Positions 37,367-46,256 are shown, numbered from the stretch's first letter. The stretch: DNA of 64,000 nucleotides from Allomuricauda sp. CP2A (GCF_001683915.1 NZ_LXTT01000076.1:1-64000), one strand, 5' to 3'. Notes: generated by a model from the letters alone, not told the origin. Numbers and translations: made by a program.

Positions 37367-38101
37367 TTAATCCCAACGCTTATTGTTAAACTGGTTCTTT
37401 TTCCAATACCACATCATAATAAATCCAATCAATGCGCCACCGATATGGGCAAAGTGGGCCACGCCTGTGTTCACATTGCTGATGCCAAAAATCAAATCCC
37501 CTGCAATCAATAAGGGCACAAAATATTTGGCCTTAATGGGGACAGGGAGAAAGATGAGCATCAGTTTCGCTTCGGAATATACAAAAGCGAAAGCTACCAA
37601 CACCCCATAAATTGCCCCTGACGCTCCAACTGCCGGGGTATTGAAAGCCGTTAGCATGGTGTCAACAGTACTTTTTGGCACCACATTGTACCAATCCGGG
37701 CTATATTGTCCGTTAGAGATGATGTCCAATACTTGGGCCTTGGCCACACCAGCACTCTCCAAAGCATTCAAACCTTCGTTAAAAAAGTAATAATTAACCC
37801 CCGTATGAAGCAAAGCCGAGCCCAATCCCGCAGAGAAATAAAAGAAGAGGAACTTATTTTTGCCCCACATCCGCTCCAGAGGGGTCCCAAAGGCCCACAA
37901 CGCATACATATTGAACAAAATGTGCATAAGTCCACCATGCATGAACATATGGCTCACTACCTGCCACCATTCAAAGTTGCCATTTTTTGGGAACCAAAGC
38001 GCCAGCCATTGGAACATTTGCTCTCCGTACAATTGTGTGGCAAAAAACAGGATCACATTAATGATCAATAGATGCTTTACTGCCTCGGTCATTCTACCCA
38101 T
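37367..38101 (-). CDS. Rhomboid intramembrane serine protease
   Basis: The 244-residue protein has rhomboid motifs MFMHGGLMHILFNMYALW, GASGAIYGVLVAFA with the catalytic Ser, and FAHIGGALIGFIMMW with the catalytic His. An insertion of about 45 residues (after LLHTGVNYYF, up to DTMLTAFNTP) lies between the second and the catalytic helix. The gene begins immediately after mutL ends, with no spacer. It is a paralogue of the next gene but differs in length and tail. Confidence 0.92.
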   Translation of the reverse strand: MGRMTEAVKHLLIINVILFFATQLYGEQMFQWLALWFPKNGNFEWWQVVSHMFMHGGLMHILFNMYALWAFGTPLERMWGKNKFLFFYFSAGLGSALLHTGVNYYFFNEGLNALESAGVAKAQVLDIISNGQYSPDWYNVVPKSTVDTMLTAFNTPAVGASGAIYGVLVAFAFVYSEAKLMLIFLPVPIKAKYFVPLLIAGDLIFGISNVNTGVAHFAHIGGALIGFIMMWYWKKNQFNNKRWD

Positions 38102-39952
38102 CTAGCTAAATTTTTTATCGATATCCCCTTCGGAGATAATGGTATATGTCAATTTTTGGAATGGGCTCAAGGTAGGCTCCTTACAGGCGAACAAATTGTT
38201 CACCAAAGCCTGCTGCGATTCCTGATCAAGAATTTCACCGGTCCGTACCGCCAAGTTTTTGGACAAAACCTTGGCCAAAACTTCGGCCTGTGAAATGCTC
38301 CCATCTTCAAACCCTTCTTTATAATCCGCTATCAGGCGATCCAATACCGTGCCAATACCACTTTCAGGAACCACCAACGGCACACCTGTCACTTTTACAG
38401 TTTCTTCCTCCAAACTTTCAAAGGCAAAACCAATGTTTGTCAGGCTATCCTTAATTTCCTTCAAGATGGCCAATTCCTGTTTGCTGAAGGAAAGTTCCAA
38501 AGGAAACAAAAGTTGTTGACTCACGCCTTCTTTTACGGTTATTTCTCCCAAGAATTTTTCAAAAAGGATACGCTCATGAGCCCTTTTTTGATGAATCACC
38601 AACATTCCGGATTTAACCGTGCTCACTACATATTTTCGCCGCAATTGAAAAGTCGTGGCCAGGTGGTCTTCCAACTGGTCATCATCAGAATAAAAAGTTC
38701 CCTGCACCGCTCCTTCCGATTCAATGGCCAGACTGCTGAACTCCTCCATGTCCACATCTTTTTCAAGACCTTCATACAGCCCTTCCCACCCTTTGCTACT
38801 CTTTTTTTGAAAATTGCCTCCCCCACTTCTTCCCGAAGGAACCTCCTGAAATGGATTAAAGGTCGGATCCACCGTAACTTTGGGCAAGGTCGCCCCTTTT
38901 TCCTTGTACGCATAGGGGGTGTCCAGATTGGGGTCGTGGTCAAAATCCAACACCGGAGCCACATTAAATTGCCCCAGACTGTGCTTTATGGTCGACCGAA
39001 GAATGGCATACAGCGTATTCTCATCATCAAATTTTACTTCGGTCTTTGTAGGGTGAATGTTGATATCGATGGATGACGGGTCCACATCCAAATACAGGAA
39101 ATAGCCCGGGTACATATCCTGTTTAATGAGTCCCTCAAAAGCAGCTACCACCGCATGATGCAAATACGGACTTTTTATGAATCGGTTATTGGCAAAGAAA
39201 AACTGCTCTCCCCTACTCTTTTTGGCGTATTCCGGTTTGCAGATGAACCCAGATATTTTCACTACTTCGGTTTCCTCGTTAACGGGAACCAAACGCCCTT
39301 CCATGCGACTTCCAAAAATATGGGCGATACGTTGTCGGTGTTTGGTCTTGGGCAAATTGAAAATCTCCGAGCCATTATTATAAAAATGAAACTCAATATT
39401 GGGATGCACCAAGGCCACCCGATGGAATTCATCCGTAATATGCCGTAACTCAACCTGATTGGATTTCAGAAAATTACGCCGTGCCGGAATATTAAAAAAG
39501 AGGTTCTTGACTGATATGGAAGTTCCAACTGGCGTTGCCACCACATCTTGGGAGACAATCTTGCTGCCCTCAATCTTAATATGGGTCCCTACCTCTTTGG
39601 ATTTGGGTCGGGTCTGCATATCCACATGGGCAATGGCCGCGATGGAGGCCAACGCCTCGCCCCGAAACCCCTTGGTCTGCAAATTGAACAAATCCTGTGC
39701 AGAGGCAATTTTTGAGGTGGCATGTCGCTCAAAGGACAATCGGGCATCCGTTTCACTCATCCCAATACCATCATCCACCACTTGAATCAGTGCCTTCCCC
39801 CCATCCTTCACAATCAATTTAATGGCAGTGGACCCTGCATCAATGGCATTCTCCAACAATTCCTTCACCACGGAGGCTGGCCGTTGAACCACCTCCCCTG
39901 CTGCAATTTGATTGGCAACATGGTCCGGTAAAAGTTTAATGATGTCGGCCAT
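38102..39952 (-). CDS. mutL: DNA mismatch repair protein MutL
   Basis: The 616-residue protein has the GHKL ATPase motifs ENAIDAGS, DDGIGM and TKGFRGEALASIA at residues about 30-100, and a C-terminal dimerisation domain. In the endonuclease motif position, where many MutL proteins have DQHA-x2-E, this one has HQKRAHERILFE, lacking the first Asp and the His. The final CPHGRP-type motif is replaced by ACKEPTLSPF. It may therefore lack nicking activity, or use other ligands, as seems common in this lineage. It follows a small membrane protein gene with a one-base overlap. Confidence 0.93.
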   Translation of the reverse strand: MADIIKLLPDHVANQIAAGEVVQRPASVVKELLENAIDAGSTAIKLIVKDGGKALIQVVDDGIGMSETDARLSFERHATSKIASAQDLFNLQTKGFRGEALASIAAIAHVDMQTRPKSKEVGTHIKIEGSKIVSQDVVATPVGTSISVKNLFFNIPARRNFLKSNQVELRHITDEFHRVALVHPNIEFHFYNNGSEIFNLPKTKHRQRIAHIFGSRMEGRLVPVNEETEVVKISGFICKPEYAKKSRGEQFFFANNRFIKSPYLHHAVVAAFEGLIKQDMYPGYFLYLDVDPSSIDINIHPTKTEVKFDDENTLYAILRSTIKHSLGQFNVAPVLDFDHDPNLDTPYAYKEKGATLPKVTVDPTFNPFQEVPSGRSGGGNFQKKSSKGWEGLYEGLEKDVDMEEFSSLAIESEGAVQGTFYSDDDQLEDHLATTFQLRRKYVVSTVKSGMLVIHQKRAHERILFEKFLGEITVKEGVSQQLLFPLELSFSKQELAILKEIKDSLTNIGFAFESLEEETVKVTGVPLVVPESGIGTVLDRLIADYKEGFEDGSISQAEVLAKVLSKNLAVRTGEILDQESQQALVNNLFACKEPTLSPFQKLTYTIISEGDIDKKFS

Positions 39953-40236
39953 TAGGGATTCAGGAATATCGATAAATCAAAGTCAATCACAAAAAGGAAC
40001 AACAAGACCAAAATGGCCACGATGATGACAAAACGAAGTTTTAGGTTCCTGTCCCCTTCCACTTTTAGATCATCCATGGCTGAGCTAAACTTGTTTTTGA
40101 TTCCTTTATTTGTATTTGCAGTACTTCTGAATTTATCTAGTTTGTGTTCTATTTTAAAAGGATTGCCCTCACCCTTGTAATAGCGTGGCGAATAATTGAA
40201 CGACTTATTTTTCCTGAGCTTTAAAGGGTTTCGCAT
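39952..40236 (-). CDS. Small tail-anchored membrane protein, 94 aa
   Basis: The protein has a basic N-terminal part (SFNYSPRYYKGEGNPFKIEHKLDKFR), a polar middle and one C-terminal membrane helix (about residues 68-90, VIIVAILVLLFLFVIDF). I recall flavobacterial homologues being labelled riboflavin synthase subunit beta, which must be a neighbour-based error, since ribH is the next gene upstream. No function can be given. It is the first gene of the mutL-rhomboid operon and overlaps mutL by one base. Confidence 0.75.
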   Translation of the reverse strand: MRNPLKLRKNKSFNYSPRYYKGEGNPFKIEHKLDKFRSTANTNKGIKNKFSSAMDDLKVEGDRNLKLRFVIIVAILVLLFLFVIDFDLSIFLNP

Positions 40237-40258
40237 GGTATCCTCTTCCGTATAGCTT

Positions 40259-40266
40259 CAAAGGTA
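40259..40266 (-). promoter_or_regulatory. -7 element of the mutL-rhomboid operon
   Basis: The minus strand reads TACCTTTG, an exact TAnnTTTG match 22 bp upstream of the first start codon. No -33 TTG was found. Confidence 0.4.
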
Positions 40267-40327
40267 CTTAAAATAGAAAAAAGGGATAAAGGGCTACTCC
40301 CAAAAAATGTTAACAGGGGAAACAGGG

Positions 40328-40440
40328 ACAGGTGCAAGTACAAGTTTCAAGTTCAGAAAAACCAACTGCCCAAAAGTAAGAGGTAGCCCAATATCTGTTC
40401 TTGTTTCTTGTTTCTTGTTTCTTGTTTCTTGGCTCTTGAA
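40328..40440 (+). repeat. Intergenic heptamer tracts
   Basis: TCTTGTT is repeated four times from 40399 to 40426, followed by the variants TCTTGGC and TCTTGAA up to 40440. A second stretch with a 7-bp step, of the AAGTTTC/AAGTTCA kind, lies at 40331-40352. Both fill most of the 217-bp gap between ribH and the small membrane protein gene. Confidence 0.85.
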
Positions 40441-40453
40441 CTTGAGCTTCAGA

Positions 40454-40936
40454 TTACTTGCCCAACACCGCCATTTGTATCGCGGCAATAGCTGCTTCCG
40501 TTCCCTTATTGCCATGCTTCCCACCACTGCGGTCTTTGGCTTGTTGCATGGTGTCATCCGTCAATACACAGAAAATCACCGGAACATCATGGACCACGTT
40601 CAAATCTTTGATGCCCTGCGCCGTGGCACTGCACACAAAATCAAAATGACTGGTTTCCCCACGGATTACACTTCCAATGGCGATGACCGCATCCACTTTT
40701 TGGGTCTTGATCATTTTTTTGCACCCAAAAGTGAGCTCAAAACTACCGGGCACATCCCATTTCAGGATATTTTCTGCCTTGGCACCACAATCCAAGAGCG
40801 CATCAAAAGCGCCTTGGGAAAGTGCAGAAGTAATCTCTGCGTTCCATTCAGAAACAACAATCCCAAACCGAAGGTCCTTCGCATTTGGGATTTTGGTCTT
40901 ATCGTAAGTGGATAAATTCTTGTTCTCTGTGGCCAT
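40454..40936 (-). CDS. ribH: 6,7-dimethyl-8-ribityllumazine synthase
   Basis: RibH condenses the ribityl-aminouracil with dihydroxybutanone phosphate in riboflavin synthesis. The 160-residue protein has FGIVVSEWNAEIT, DVPGSFELTFGCKKM, AIGSVIRGETSHFDFVCSA with its catalytic His, and PVIFCVLTDDTMQQA. Length and motifs are normal. It lies three bases after the TPR protein gene, and the two share a promoter. The 3' flank holds heptamer repeats. Confidence 0.96.
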   Translation of the reverse strand: MATENKNLSTYDKTKIPNAKDLRFGIVVSEWNAEITSALSQGAFDALLDCGAKAENILKWDVPGSFELTFGCKKMIKTQKVDAVIAIGSVIRGETSHFDFVCSATAQGIKDLNVVHDVPVIFCVLTDDTMQQAKDRSGGKHGNKGTEAAIAAIQMAVLGK

Positions 40937-40939
40937 AGT

Positions 40940-41701
40940 TTAATTTTGGGCCAATCCAATAAGTGCATCTATTCCAATGCCCTCAGGGGATTTTGAATAG
41001 TCTTCCTTGATACGTTCAAAATATCCCAAAGCCTTTTCCTTTTGTTCCATTTCCAGGGCAACAACCCCAGCTTTGTACAAAAATCGTGGCGTTGTGAATT
41101 CATTATCGCTATGGGCAACCGCTTTTTCATAATACTCCAAAGCATCTTCAGGTTGGTTCAATTGCGAAAACGCATCACCGATACCGCCTTTTGCCATGGC
41201 GCCCATAATGGCATCATCCGAGGAGAAATTTTCCAAATGGGAAATGGCCTCGTCATATTGTTGGAGGTTCAAATAGGTCATTCCTGCAGAATATTCGGCC
41301 AAATTGGCTGCCTTTGTACCGCTATATTCCTCAATAATGTCCAAAAATCCATATTTTCCTTCAGCTCCGTTCAAAGCCAACGTAAATAGGGAATCCTTGG
41401 CAGTTTCACTGGCCAAGGCTTGGTCAAAATATTGCTGTGGATAAAAAAGTTCATTGGCTGCTGAAGCCTCTTTGGGCTTTTGAATGAATTGATGGTAAGC
41501 CAAGAAGGCCAAAACCCCAATGGCTACAGCTCCAATAACCCCTAGAATATAGTTCTGGTTCTTCTGAACCCATGCTTCAGTCTTGGAAGCACTCTGATCC
41601 AAGGTATTGAAAACCTCCGCCGTTGTGCTGTCGTGTTCTTCCTGTTGAGCTTCTTCTGCCTTATTCTTTGGCTTAAAGCCTCTCTTCTTGTATGTTGCCA
41701 T
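40940..41701 (-). CDS. Membrane-anchored TPR protein
   Basis: The 253-residue protein has a cytosolic N terminus of about 50 residues, one membrane helix (about 51-70, YILGVIGAVAIGVLAFLAY) and four or more TPR-like repeats (AEYSAGMTYLNLQQYDEAISHLE, GGIGDAFSQLNQPEDALEYYEKA, RFLYKAGVVALEMEQKEKALGYF). The layout recalls YfgM, a periplasmic chaperone partner of the Sec translocon, but the link is only by architecture. It is upstream of ribH in the same transcript and divergent from recF. Confidence 0.85.
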   Translation of the reverse strand: MATYKKRGFKPKNKAEEAQQEEHDSTTAEVFNTLDQSASKTEAWVQKNQNYILGVIGAVAIGVLAFLAYHQFIQKPKEASAANELFYPQQYFDQALASETAKDSLFTLALNGAEGKYGFLDIIEEYSGTKAANLAEYSAGMTYLNLQQYDEAISHLENFSSDDAIMGAMAKGGIGDAFSQLNQPEDALEYYEKAVAHSDNEFTTPRFLYKAGVVALEMEQKEKALGYFERIKEDYSKSPEGIGIDALIGLAQN

Positions 41702-41721
41702 CCGTCATTTAATTGGTCGCG

Positions 41722-41729
41722 CAAAAATA
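41722..41729 (-). promoter_or_regulatory. -7 element of the TPR-ribH operon
   Basis: The minus strand reads TATTTTTG (exact consensus), 20 bp upstream of the TPR protein's start codon. No -33 TTG was found at the usual distance. Confidence 0.4.
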
Positions 41730-41765
41730 AAGTTTTTATCCAAAACCAAAAGGCAATTTATTCGT

Positions 41766-41773
41766 TATTTTTG
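41766..41773 (+). promoter_or_regulatory. -7 element of the recF operon
   Basis: TATTTTTG matches TAnnTTTG exactly and lies 54 bp before the recF start codon; it is divergent from the element at 41722-41729. Confidence 0.4.
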
Positions 41774-41827
41774 GAAACTTTAATCGGTTCCCAAACCACA
41801 AAAAACCCTTTGTCCCACTAAGTTTTT

Positions 41828-42907
41828 ATGTTTTTAAAGCATTTATCTTTAGTCAATTACAAAAATTTTGACTCCAAAACTTTGGATTTTGACCCCGTTA
41901 TCAACTGTCTTGTGGGCGATAACGGCGTGGGAAAGACCAACATTTTGGACGCCATTTACCACCTTTGTTTTGGTAAAAGCTATTTTAATCCGGTTTCCAC
42001 GCAAAATATTAAGCATGATACCGATTTTTTTGTGGTAGAAGGTGAGTTTGAGAAGGAAAATCGTACCGAAAAAATACTTTGCAGCTTTAAAAAGGGTACC
42101 AAAAAGGTCATCAAACGCAACGGGAAGGCCTATGAAAAGTTCTCCGAACACATTGGATTTTTGCCTTTGGTGATCATCTCGCCTTCGGACCGTGATCTTA
42201 TCCTTGAGGGCAGCGACACCCGCAGAAAATTTATGGACGGGGTTATATCACAGTCTGACAAAGCCTATCTACAGGCCCTCATCAAATACAACAAAGTGCT
42301 GGTGCAGCGCAATTCGCTTTTGAAATATTTTGTGGCCAACCACACCTTCGACCCGAATACGTTGGCCATTTACAACGAGCAGTTGCACCTTCTGGGCACA
42401 GAAATCCATAAAAAGCGAACTGCGTTTATTGCCTCTTTTGTTCCGATTTTTCAAGAGCAGTATGCCCATATTTCGGATAAGGATGAGGAGATTATGCTTT
42501 CCTATGACAGTCAACTTTCCGAAGGAAACCTTTTAAATCTTTTGAAAAGTAATATCGATAAGGACAGGGCTCTGCAATATACTTCCGTGGGCATCCACAA
42601 AGACGATTTGAATTTTACCATCGCTGGCCATCCCATTAAAAAATTTGGAAGTCAAGGGCAACAAAAATCATTTTTGATTGCGCTGAAACTGGCCCAGTTT
42701 CATTTCATCAAGGAACTCTCCAGTACTACGCCCATTTTGCTGTTGGATGATATTTTTGACAAGCTGGATGAAAACCGTGTCTCCCATATTGTGGGATTGG
42801 TAAAGAACGACAACTTTGGACAGATTTTTATCAGCGACACCCATGCCGAGCGCACGGAAAATGTTGTTAAAACCATTCACCAGAGTTATAAAATCTTTAC
42901 CTTGTAG
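41828..42907 (+). CDS. recF: DNA replication and repair protein RecF
   Basis: RecF is an SMC-like ATPase that helps load RecA at gaps. The 359-residue protein has Walker [18 protein letters not shown] near residues 30-46, the ABC signature region [20 protein letters not shown] and Walker [18 protein letters not shown]. It starts [14 protein letters not shown], the usual beginning. It forms an operon with a small lipoprotein gene one base downstream and then dciA. Confidence 0.96.
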   Translation: MFLKHLSLVNYKNFDSKTLDFDPVINCLVGDNGVGKTNILDAIYHLCFGKSYFNPVSTQNIKHDTDFFVVEGEFEKENRTEKILCSFKKGTKKVIKRNGKAYEKFSEHIGFLPLVIISPSDRDLILEGSDTRRKFMDGVISQSDKAYLQALIKYNKVLVQRNSLLKYFVANHTFDPNTLAIYNEQLHLLGTEIHKKRTAFIASFVPIFQEQYAHISDKDEEIMLSYDSQLSEGNLLNLLKSNIDKDRALQYTSVGIHKDDLNFTIAGHPIKKFGSQGQQKSFLIALKLAQFHFIKELSSTTPILLLDDIFDKLDENRVSHIVGLVKNDNFGQIFISDTHAERTENVVKTIHQSYKIFTL

Positions 42908-42908
42908 C

Positions 42909-43331
42909 ATGTCTCGAATTCTTCCTTTTTTCATTTTTTTGATGGTGTTGGGCTGCAAAAAAACCGCTGTGGCCGAAGCAGACCTCCATTACCTGAACGG
43001 CTATTGGGAAATTGACGAAGTGGAATTCCCCGATGGCAGTATCAAGGAATATGGGATGAATCCCAGTATTGATTTTATTCACTTGCAGGAAAATGAAGGG
43101 TATCGCAAAAAGATGCAGCCCAAATTTGATGGGACCTATTCCACATCAAATGACCTTGAAACGTTCTCCATTAGTGAAGTGACCGATGGTTTTACCCTAC
43201 AATACCAAAACGATTTCAGTGAGTGGGAGGAAAAATTGGTGCAGTTGGATTCCACTTCGTTCGCTGTCATCAATCAAGAAGGGGTTACGTATTCGTACAA
43301 ACGATTTGAACCCATTAAAATCCCAAAATAA
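42909..43331 (+). CDS. Lipocalin-like lipoprotein, 140 aa
   Basis: The start at 42909 gives a lipoprotein signal MSRILPFFIFLMVLGC, with Cys16 after VLG. An upstream extension to 42816 would run inside recF and bury the signal, so it is rejected. The mature part (NGYWEIDEVEFPDGS, GTYSTSNDLETFSI, SYKRFEPIK) looks like a lipocalin-type small beta barrel of unknown ligand. The start is one base after the recF stop, and the stop codon overlaps the dciA start codon (TAATG). Confidence 0.8.
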   Translation: MSRILPFFIFLMVLGCKKTAVAEADLHYLNGYWEIDEVEFPDGSIKEYGMNPSIDFIHLQENEGYRKKMQPKFDGTYSTSNDLETFSISEVTDGFTLQYQNDFSEWEEKLVQLDSTSFAVINQEGVTYSYKRFEPIKIPK

Positions 43332-43627
43332 TGGCCAAGCGACACAATTCCCATTTGCCCTTAAGTGAAGCACTGAACGAGTTTATCAAAGAAAATAAAC
43401 TCCAAAAGGGCATGGACAAGGTGGATACCCGGCAGGCATGGGTCAACTTAATGGGCAATGGGGTGAACAATTACACCACTGGTGTTGAACTAAAAAACGA
43501 GACTCTTTTTGTCTCACTGTCATCTTCGGTACTTCGCGAAGAATTAAGTTTAGGCAAGACCAAGATCATTGCCATGATCAATGAGGAATTGGGAAGGGAA
43601 TTGGTCAAGAAATTGGTGTTACGGTAA
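43331..43627 (+). CDS. DciA-like DUF721 protein
   Basis: The 98-residue protein is a DUF721 member with RQAWVNLMGNGVNNYT in the middle and the C-terminal VSLSSSVLREELSLGKTKIIAMINEELG, typical of the DciA KH-like domain. DciA proteins load the replicative helicase DnaB in bacteria lacking DnaC. It ends the recF operon, a frequent setting for this family. The name dciA is not applied, since short Bacteroidota members have not all been tested. Confidence 0.85.
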   Translation: MAKRHNSHLPLSEALNEFIKENKLQKGMDKVDTRQAWVNLMGNGVNNYTTGVELKNETLFVSLSSSVLREELSLGKTKIIAMINEELGRELVKKLVLR

Positions 43628-43633
43628 ATAAAA

Positions 43634-43658
43634 AAAGCCACTCAAATTGAGCGGCTTT
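43634..43658 (-). terminator. Hairpin between dciA and ndk ends
   Basis: AAAGCC-A-CTCAA pairs with TTGAG-C-GGCTTT. On the minus strand it is followed by a run of seven T, so it should end ndk transcription best; it may also work for the convergent recF operon. Confidence 0.65.
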
Positions 43659-43680
43659 CCCCTATAATCTTCATTTTCAA

Positions 43681-44100
43681 TTAAAATACTTCCCTTCCTG
43701 AAAAATGGAAAGCACTTTCAATGGCTGCATTGTCATCGCTATCTGATCCGTGAACGGCGTTCTCAGCAATGTCGTTTGCGTATAATTTACGGATGGTACC
43801 TTCGGCAGCCTCGGCTGGGTTGGTAGCACCGATCAATGCACGAAAATCGTCAACGGCATTGTCCTTTTCCAAAATGGCGGCCACAATGGGACCTCGGGTC
43901 ATAAACTCAACCAACTCCCCAAAAAATGGACGCTCCTTGTGGATGGCATAGAATTCCTCGGCATCCCTTTTGCTCAACTGCGTGTACTTCATGGCCACAA
44001 TCTTGAATCCAGCAGCCGTTATTTTTTCCAAAATCGCACCAATGTATCCATTCTCAACGGCATCGGGCTTGATCATGGTAAACGTTCTATTTCCAGTCAT
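43681..44100 (-). CDS. ndk: Nucleoside diphosphate kinase
   Basis: Ndk balances nucleoside triphosphate pools through a phospho-His intermediate. The 139-residue protein has [15 protein letters not shown], the catalytic His in NAVHGSDSD (about residue 116) and [12 protein letters not shown]. Size and motifs are normal. A well-formed promoter lies directly upstream, and a hairpin at 43634-43658 follows. Confidence 0.97.
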   Translation of the reverse strand: MTGNRTFTMIKPDAVENGYIGAILEKITAAGFKIVAMKYTQLSKRDAEEFYAIHKERPFFGELVEFMTRGPIVAAILEKDNAVDDFRALIGATNPAEAAEGTIRKLYANDIAENAVHGSDSDDNAAIESAFHFSGREVF

Positions 44101-44117
44101 TTACTTTAAATTTTGCG

Positions 44118-44147
44118 CAAAAGTACGTTTTTTCAAATAACGGGCAA
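44118..44147 (-). promoter_or_regulatory. Promoter of ndk
   Basis: On the minus strand TTG (44147-44145), a 19-bp spacer and TACTTTTG (44125-44118) match the Bacteroidota consensus in sequence and spacing. This is the cleanest promoter in the window. Confidence 0.65.
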
Positions 44148-44150
44148 GGC

Positions 44151-45164
44151 TTAATAGGTCTGTTTTAATTCCTGTAGCACCTCTCCATCGTCGCCCATTA
44201 TCTTGAAATCAACTTCTTTATTTTTAAGATTCAAGCTTATGGTTCCGTAACTTTTGCTGGAAACCACTTCTCCCACCCGATATTTGTTAGGTTCTCCACT
44301 ATAACTAAAATAGGAATGGGTAAGCCCACTGCTCGTGAAATCCACCAATGGATAGGACATACCGGGAAGTTGTTTTTTGGAAAATTCTGAAATATGCCGA
44401 TCTCCTGACAGAATCATAACCCCTTTTGCATTGGAATCCACAATCATTTTTTCAAGTTTTTCCACCTCTTTGGGAAAATTGCCCCATGTTTCAAATCCAT
44501 GCTCACCGGATAAAAATTGGATACTGGACACAATAAGGTTAAACTCGGCATCGGAATGGTCCAATTCGTTTTGCAGCCATTCCCACTGGGCAGCACCCAG
44601 AACCGTGGCATCTTCGGTGGTGTTGGGCTGGTAACGTCGGTTAGGATCTTCATCCTTCACCAATTCACTCCTAAAATAACGGGTGTCCAAAATCAGAATC
44701 TTCACTTTCCCATTTGGAGTTTCATAGTCGTGGGAGGTGTACACGCCTTCCTGATTCCTTCGTTCACTGTCTTTGGGAACCCCCATAAAATCCAAAAAAA
44801 CCTGTTGACTTTCCGCCTTCACGGCAAACTCGGAACCGCCATCGTTCACGCCAAAGTCATGATCATCCCATGTGCCGATGATGGGTACCTCCGCCTTCAA
44901 CTCGGCATACCCCTTCACCGTATCCTGCTGGGCATAAATGGTCCTTAATCTATCAATATCGTCTGTATCAGCATAGACGATATCGCCGCCCCAAATCCAA
45001 ACATCAGGGTTTTCCGCCAGAATATCATCCCAAAACGGATTGGGCTCCTGTGACATATTGCAAGAACCAAAAGCCACCACAAAAGTGGAATCCTTGGGTT
45101 CCTCTTTCTTTTTGCACCCCAAAAGGAGTAGCATCAAGCACATTAAAAATGAAAAAAGTCGCAT
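44151..45164 (-). CDS. PhoD-like alkaline phosphatase lipoprotein
   Basis: The protein (337 residues from the ATG at 45164) has a lipoprotein signal MRLFSFLMCLMLLLLGC and a PhoD-type metallophosphatase domain: FGSCNM, WIWGGDIVYADTDD, WDDHDFGVNDGG, LILDTRYFRS, ILSGDRHISEF. These hold the metal-binding Asp and His residues of phosphodiesterase/alkaline phosphatase D. An upstream start at 45203 would add 13 residues before the signal peptide and is less likely. Its substrate is unknown; phosphate scavenging at the cell surface is plausible. Confidence 0.88.
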   Translation of the reverse strand: MRLFSFLMCLMLLLLGCKKKEEPKDSTFVVAFGSCNMSQEPNPFWDDILAENPDVWIWGGDIVYADTDDIDRLRTIYAQQDTVKGYAELKAEVPIIGTWDDHDFGVNDGGSEFAVKAESQQVFLDFMGVPKDSERRNQEGVYTSHDYETPNGKVKILILDTRYFRSELVKDEDPNRRYQPNTTEDATVLGAAQWEWLQNELDHSDAEFNLIVSSIQFLSGEHGFETWGNFPKEVEKLEKMIVDSNAKGVMILSGDRHISEFSKKQLPGMSYPLVDFTSSGLTHSYFSYSGEPNKYRVGEVVSSKSYGTISLNLKNKEVDFKIMGDDGEVLQELKQTY

Positions 45165-45184
45165 TAAATTGATTTCACAAAAAA

Positions 45185-45192
45185 CAAAAATA
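45185..45192 (-). promoter_or_regulatory. -7 element of the PhoD-like gene
   Basis: The minus strand reads TATTTTTG (exact), 20 bp before the start codon chosen at 45164, which supports that start over 45203. Confidence 0.4.
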
Positions 45193-45226
45193 GGGCATGA
45201 CAAGTTACCTCTATATTATATTATTG

Positions 45227-45234
45227 TATATTTG
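45227..45234 (+). promoter_or_regulatory. -7 element of the DHH phosphoesterase gene
   Basis: TATATTTG (exact) ends 5 bp before the ATG at 45240, so the transcript should begin at or near the start codon and may be leaderless. Confidence 0.4.
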
Positions 45235-45239
45235 GCCGC

Positions 45240-46256
45240 ATGAATTTAGCGGATATCACGACAGTTAAGTCGATTCTTTCCCAGCCTCAAAAAATCGTAA
45301 TCGTCCCCCACAAAAACCCCGATGGTGATGCCATGGGAGCTTGTTTGGGACTTTGTCTTTTTTTGAAGGAAATGGGGCAGACGGCCCATGTGATTTCACC
45401 CAATGATTATCCCAAATTCTTAAAATGGATGCCCGGAAACGATGAGGTCATCAATTTTGAATGGGAGAATCAAGAGGCTAAAAAGCTTCTGGACGAAGCT
45501 ACCGTAATTTTTACCCTTGATTTCAATGAACTCTCCCGAACCGGACAGATGGAATCTGTTCTTAAGGAGAGGGAAGTGGATTTCATCATGATCGACCATC
45601 ATCAGCAGCCCGGCGATTATGCCAAGGTGACCTATTCTGATGTTTCCATGAGTTCCACCTGCGAAATGGTCTATAATTTTATTGGATATTTGGGATATGT
45701 CGATAGTATCACTTCGGATATTGCGACCAATCTTTACACCGGCATCATGACGGATACGGGCTCCTTTAAATATAGATCTACCTCTAGCAATACCCATCGA
45801 GTGGTTGCCGACCTTATTGACAAGGGAGCGGACAACATGGAAATCCACCAACAGGTTTTTGACACCAATTCCCCATCGCGACTACATTTATTGGGCGTGG
45901 CCCTGAGCAATATGGTCATTCTACCGGAATACAAAACTGCATACATTACGCTGACGCAAGCGGAATTGGACCAGCACGATTTTAAAAAAGGGGACACGGA
46001 GGGGTTCGTAAACTATGGTTTAACGCTGGAAGGGATTATTTTTGCCTTGATTTTTATTGAAAACAAGGACGAAGGCATCATCAAGATTTCGTTACGTTCC
46101 GTTGGAGATTTCTCAGTGAACCAGTTTGCCCGTGAACATTTTAGTGGTGGTGGACATGACAACGCTGCCGGAGGAAAAAGTGATTTGCCTATGAAGGAAA
46201 CCATTGAACGCTTCAATGAAATCCTGAAAACCTATAAAAGTGAATTGAATCCATGA
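45240..46256 (+). CDS. DHH-family phosphoesterase (NrnA-like)
   Basis: The 338-residue protein has an N-terminal DHH domain (KNPDGDAMGACLGL, LDFNELSRTG, IDHHQQPGDY, DTGSFKYRS) and a C-terminal DHHA1 domain (GGGHDNAAGG). These are the metal and substrate motifs of bifunctional oligoribonuclease/pAp phosphatase NrnA, which degrades 2-5 nt RNA and 3'-phosphoadenosine phosphate. It overlaps gldI by 4 bp; a nrnA-gldI pair appears common in flavobacteria. Activity on cyclic dinucleotide breakdown products is also possible. Confidence 0.9.
   Translation: MNLADITTVKSILSQPQKIVIVPHKNPDGDAMGACLGLCLFLKEMGQTAHVISPNDYPKFLKWMPGNDEVINFEWENQEAKKLLDEATVIFTLDFNELSRTGQMESVLKEREVDFIMIDHHQQPGDYAKVTYSDVSMSSTCEMVYNFIGYLGYVDSITSDIATNLYTGIMTDTGSFKYRSTSSNTHRVVADLIDKGADNMEIHQQVFDTNSPSRLHLLGVALSNMVILPEYKTAYITLTQAELDQHDFKKGDTEGFVNYGLTLEGIIFALIFIENKDEGIIKISLRSVGDFSVNQFAREHFSGGGHDNAAGGKSDLPMKETIERFNEILKTYKSELNP

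Noticed and set aside
42816-42908. N-terminal extension of the lipocalin-like lipoprotein
   Set aside because: The extension lies inside recF and would place the lipoprotein signal in the middle of the protein.
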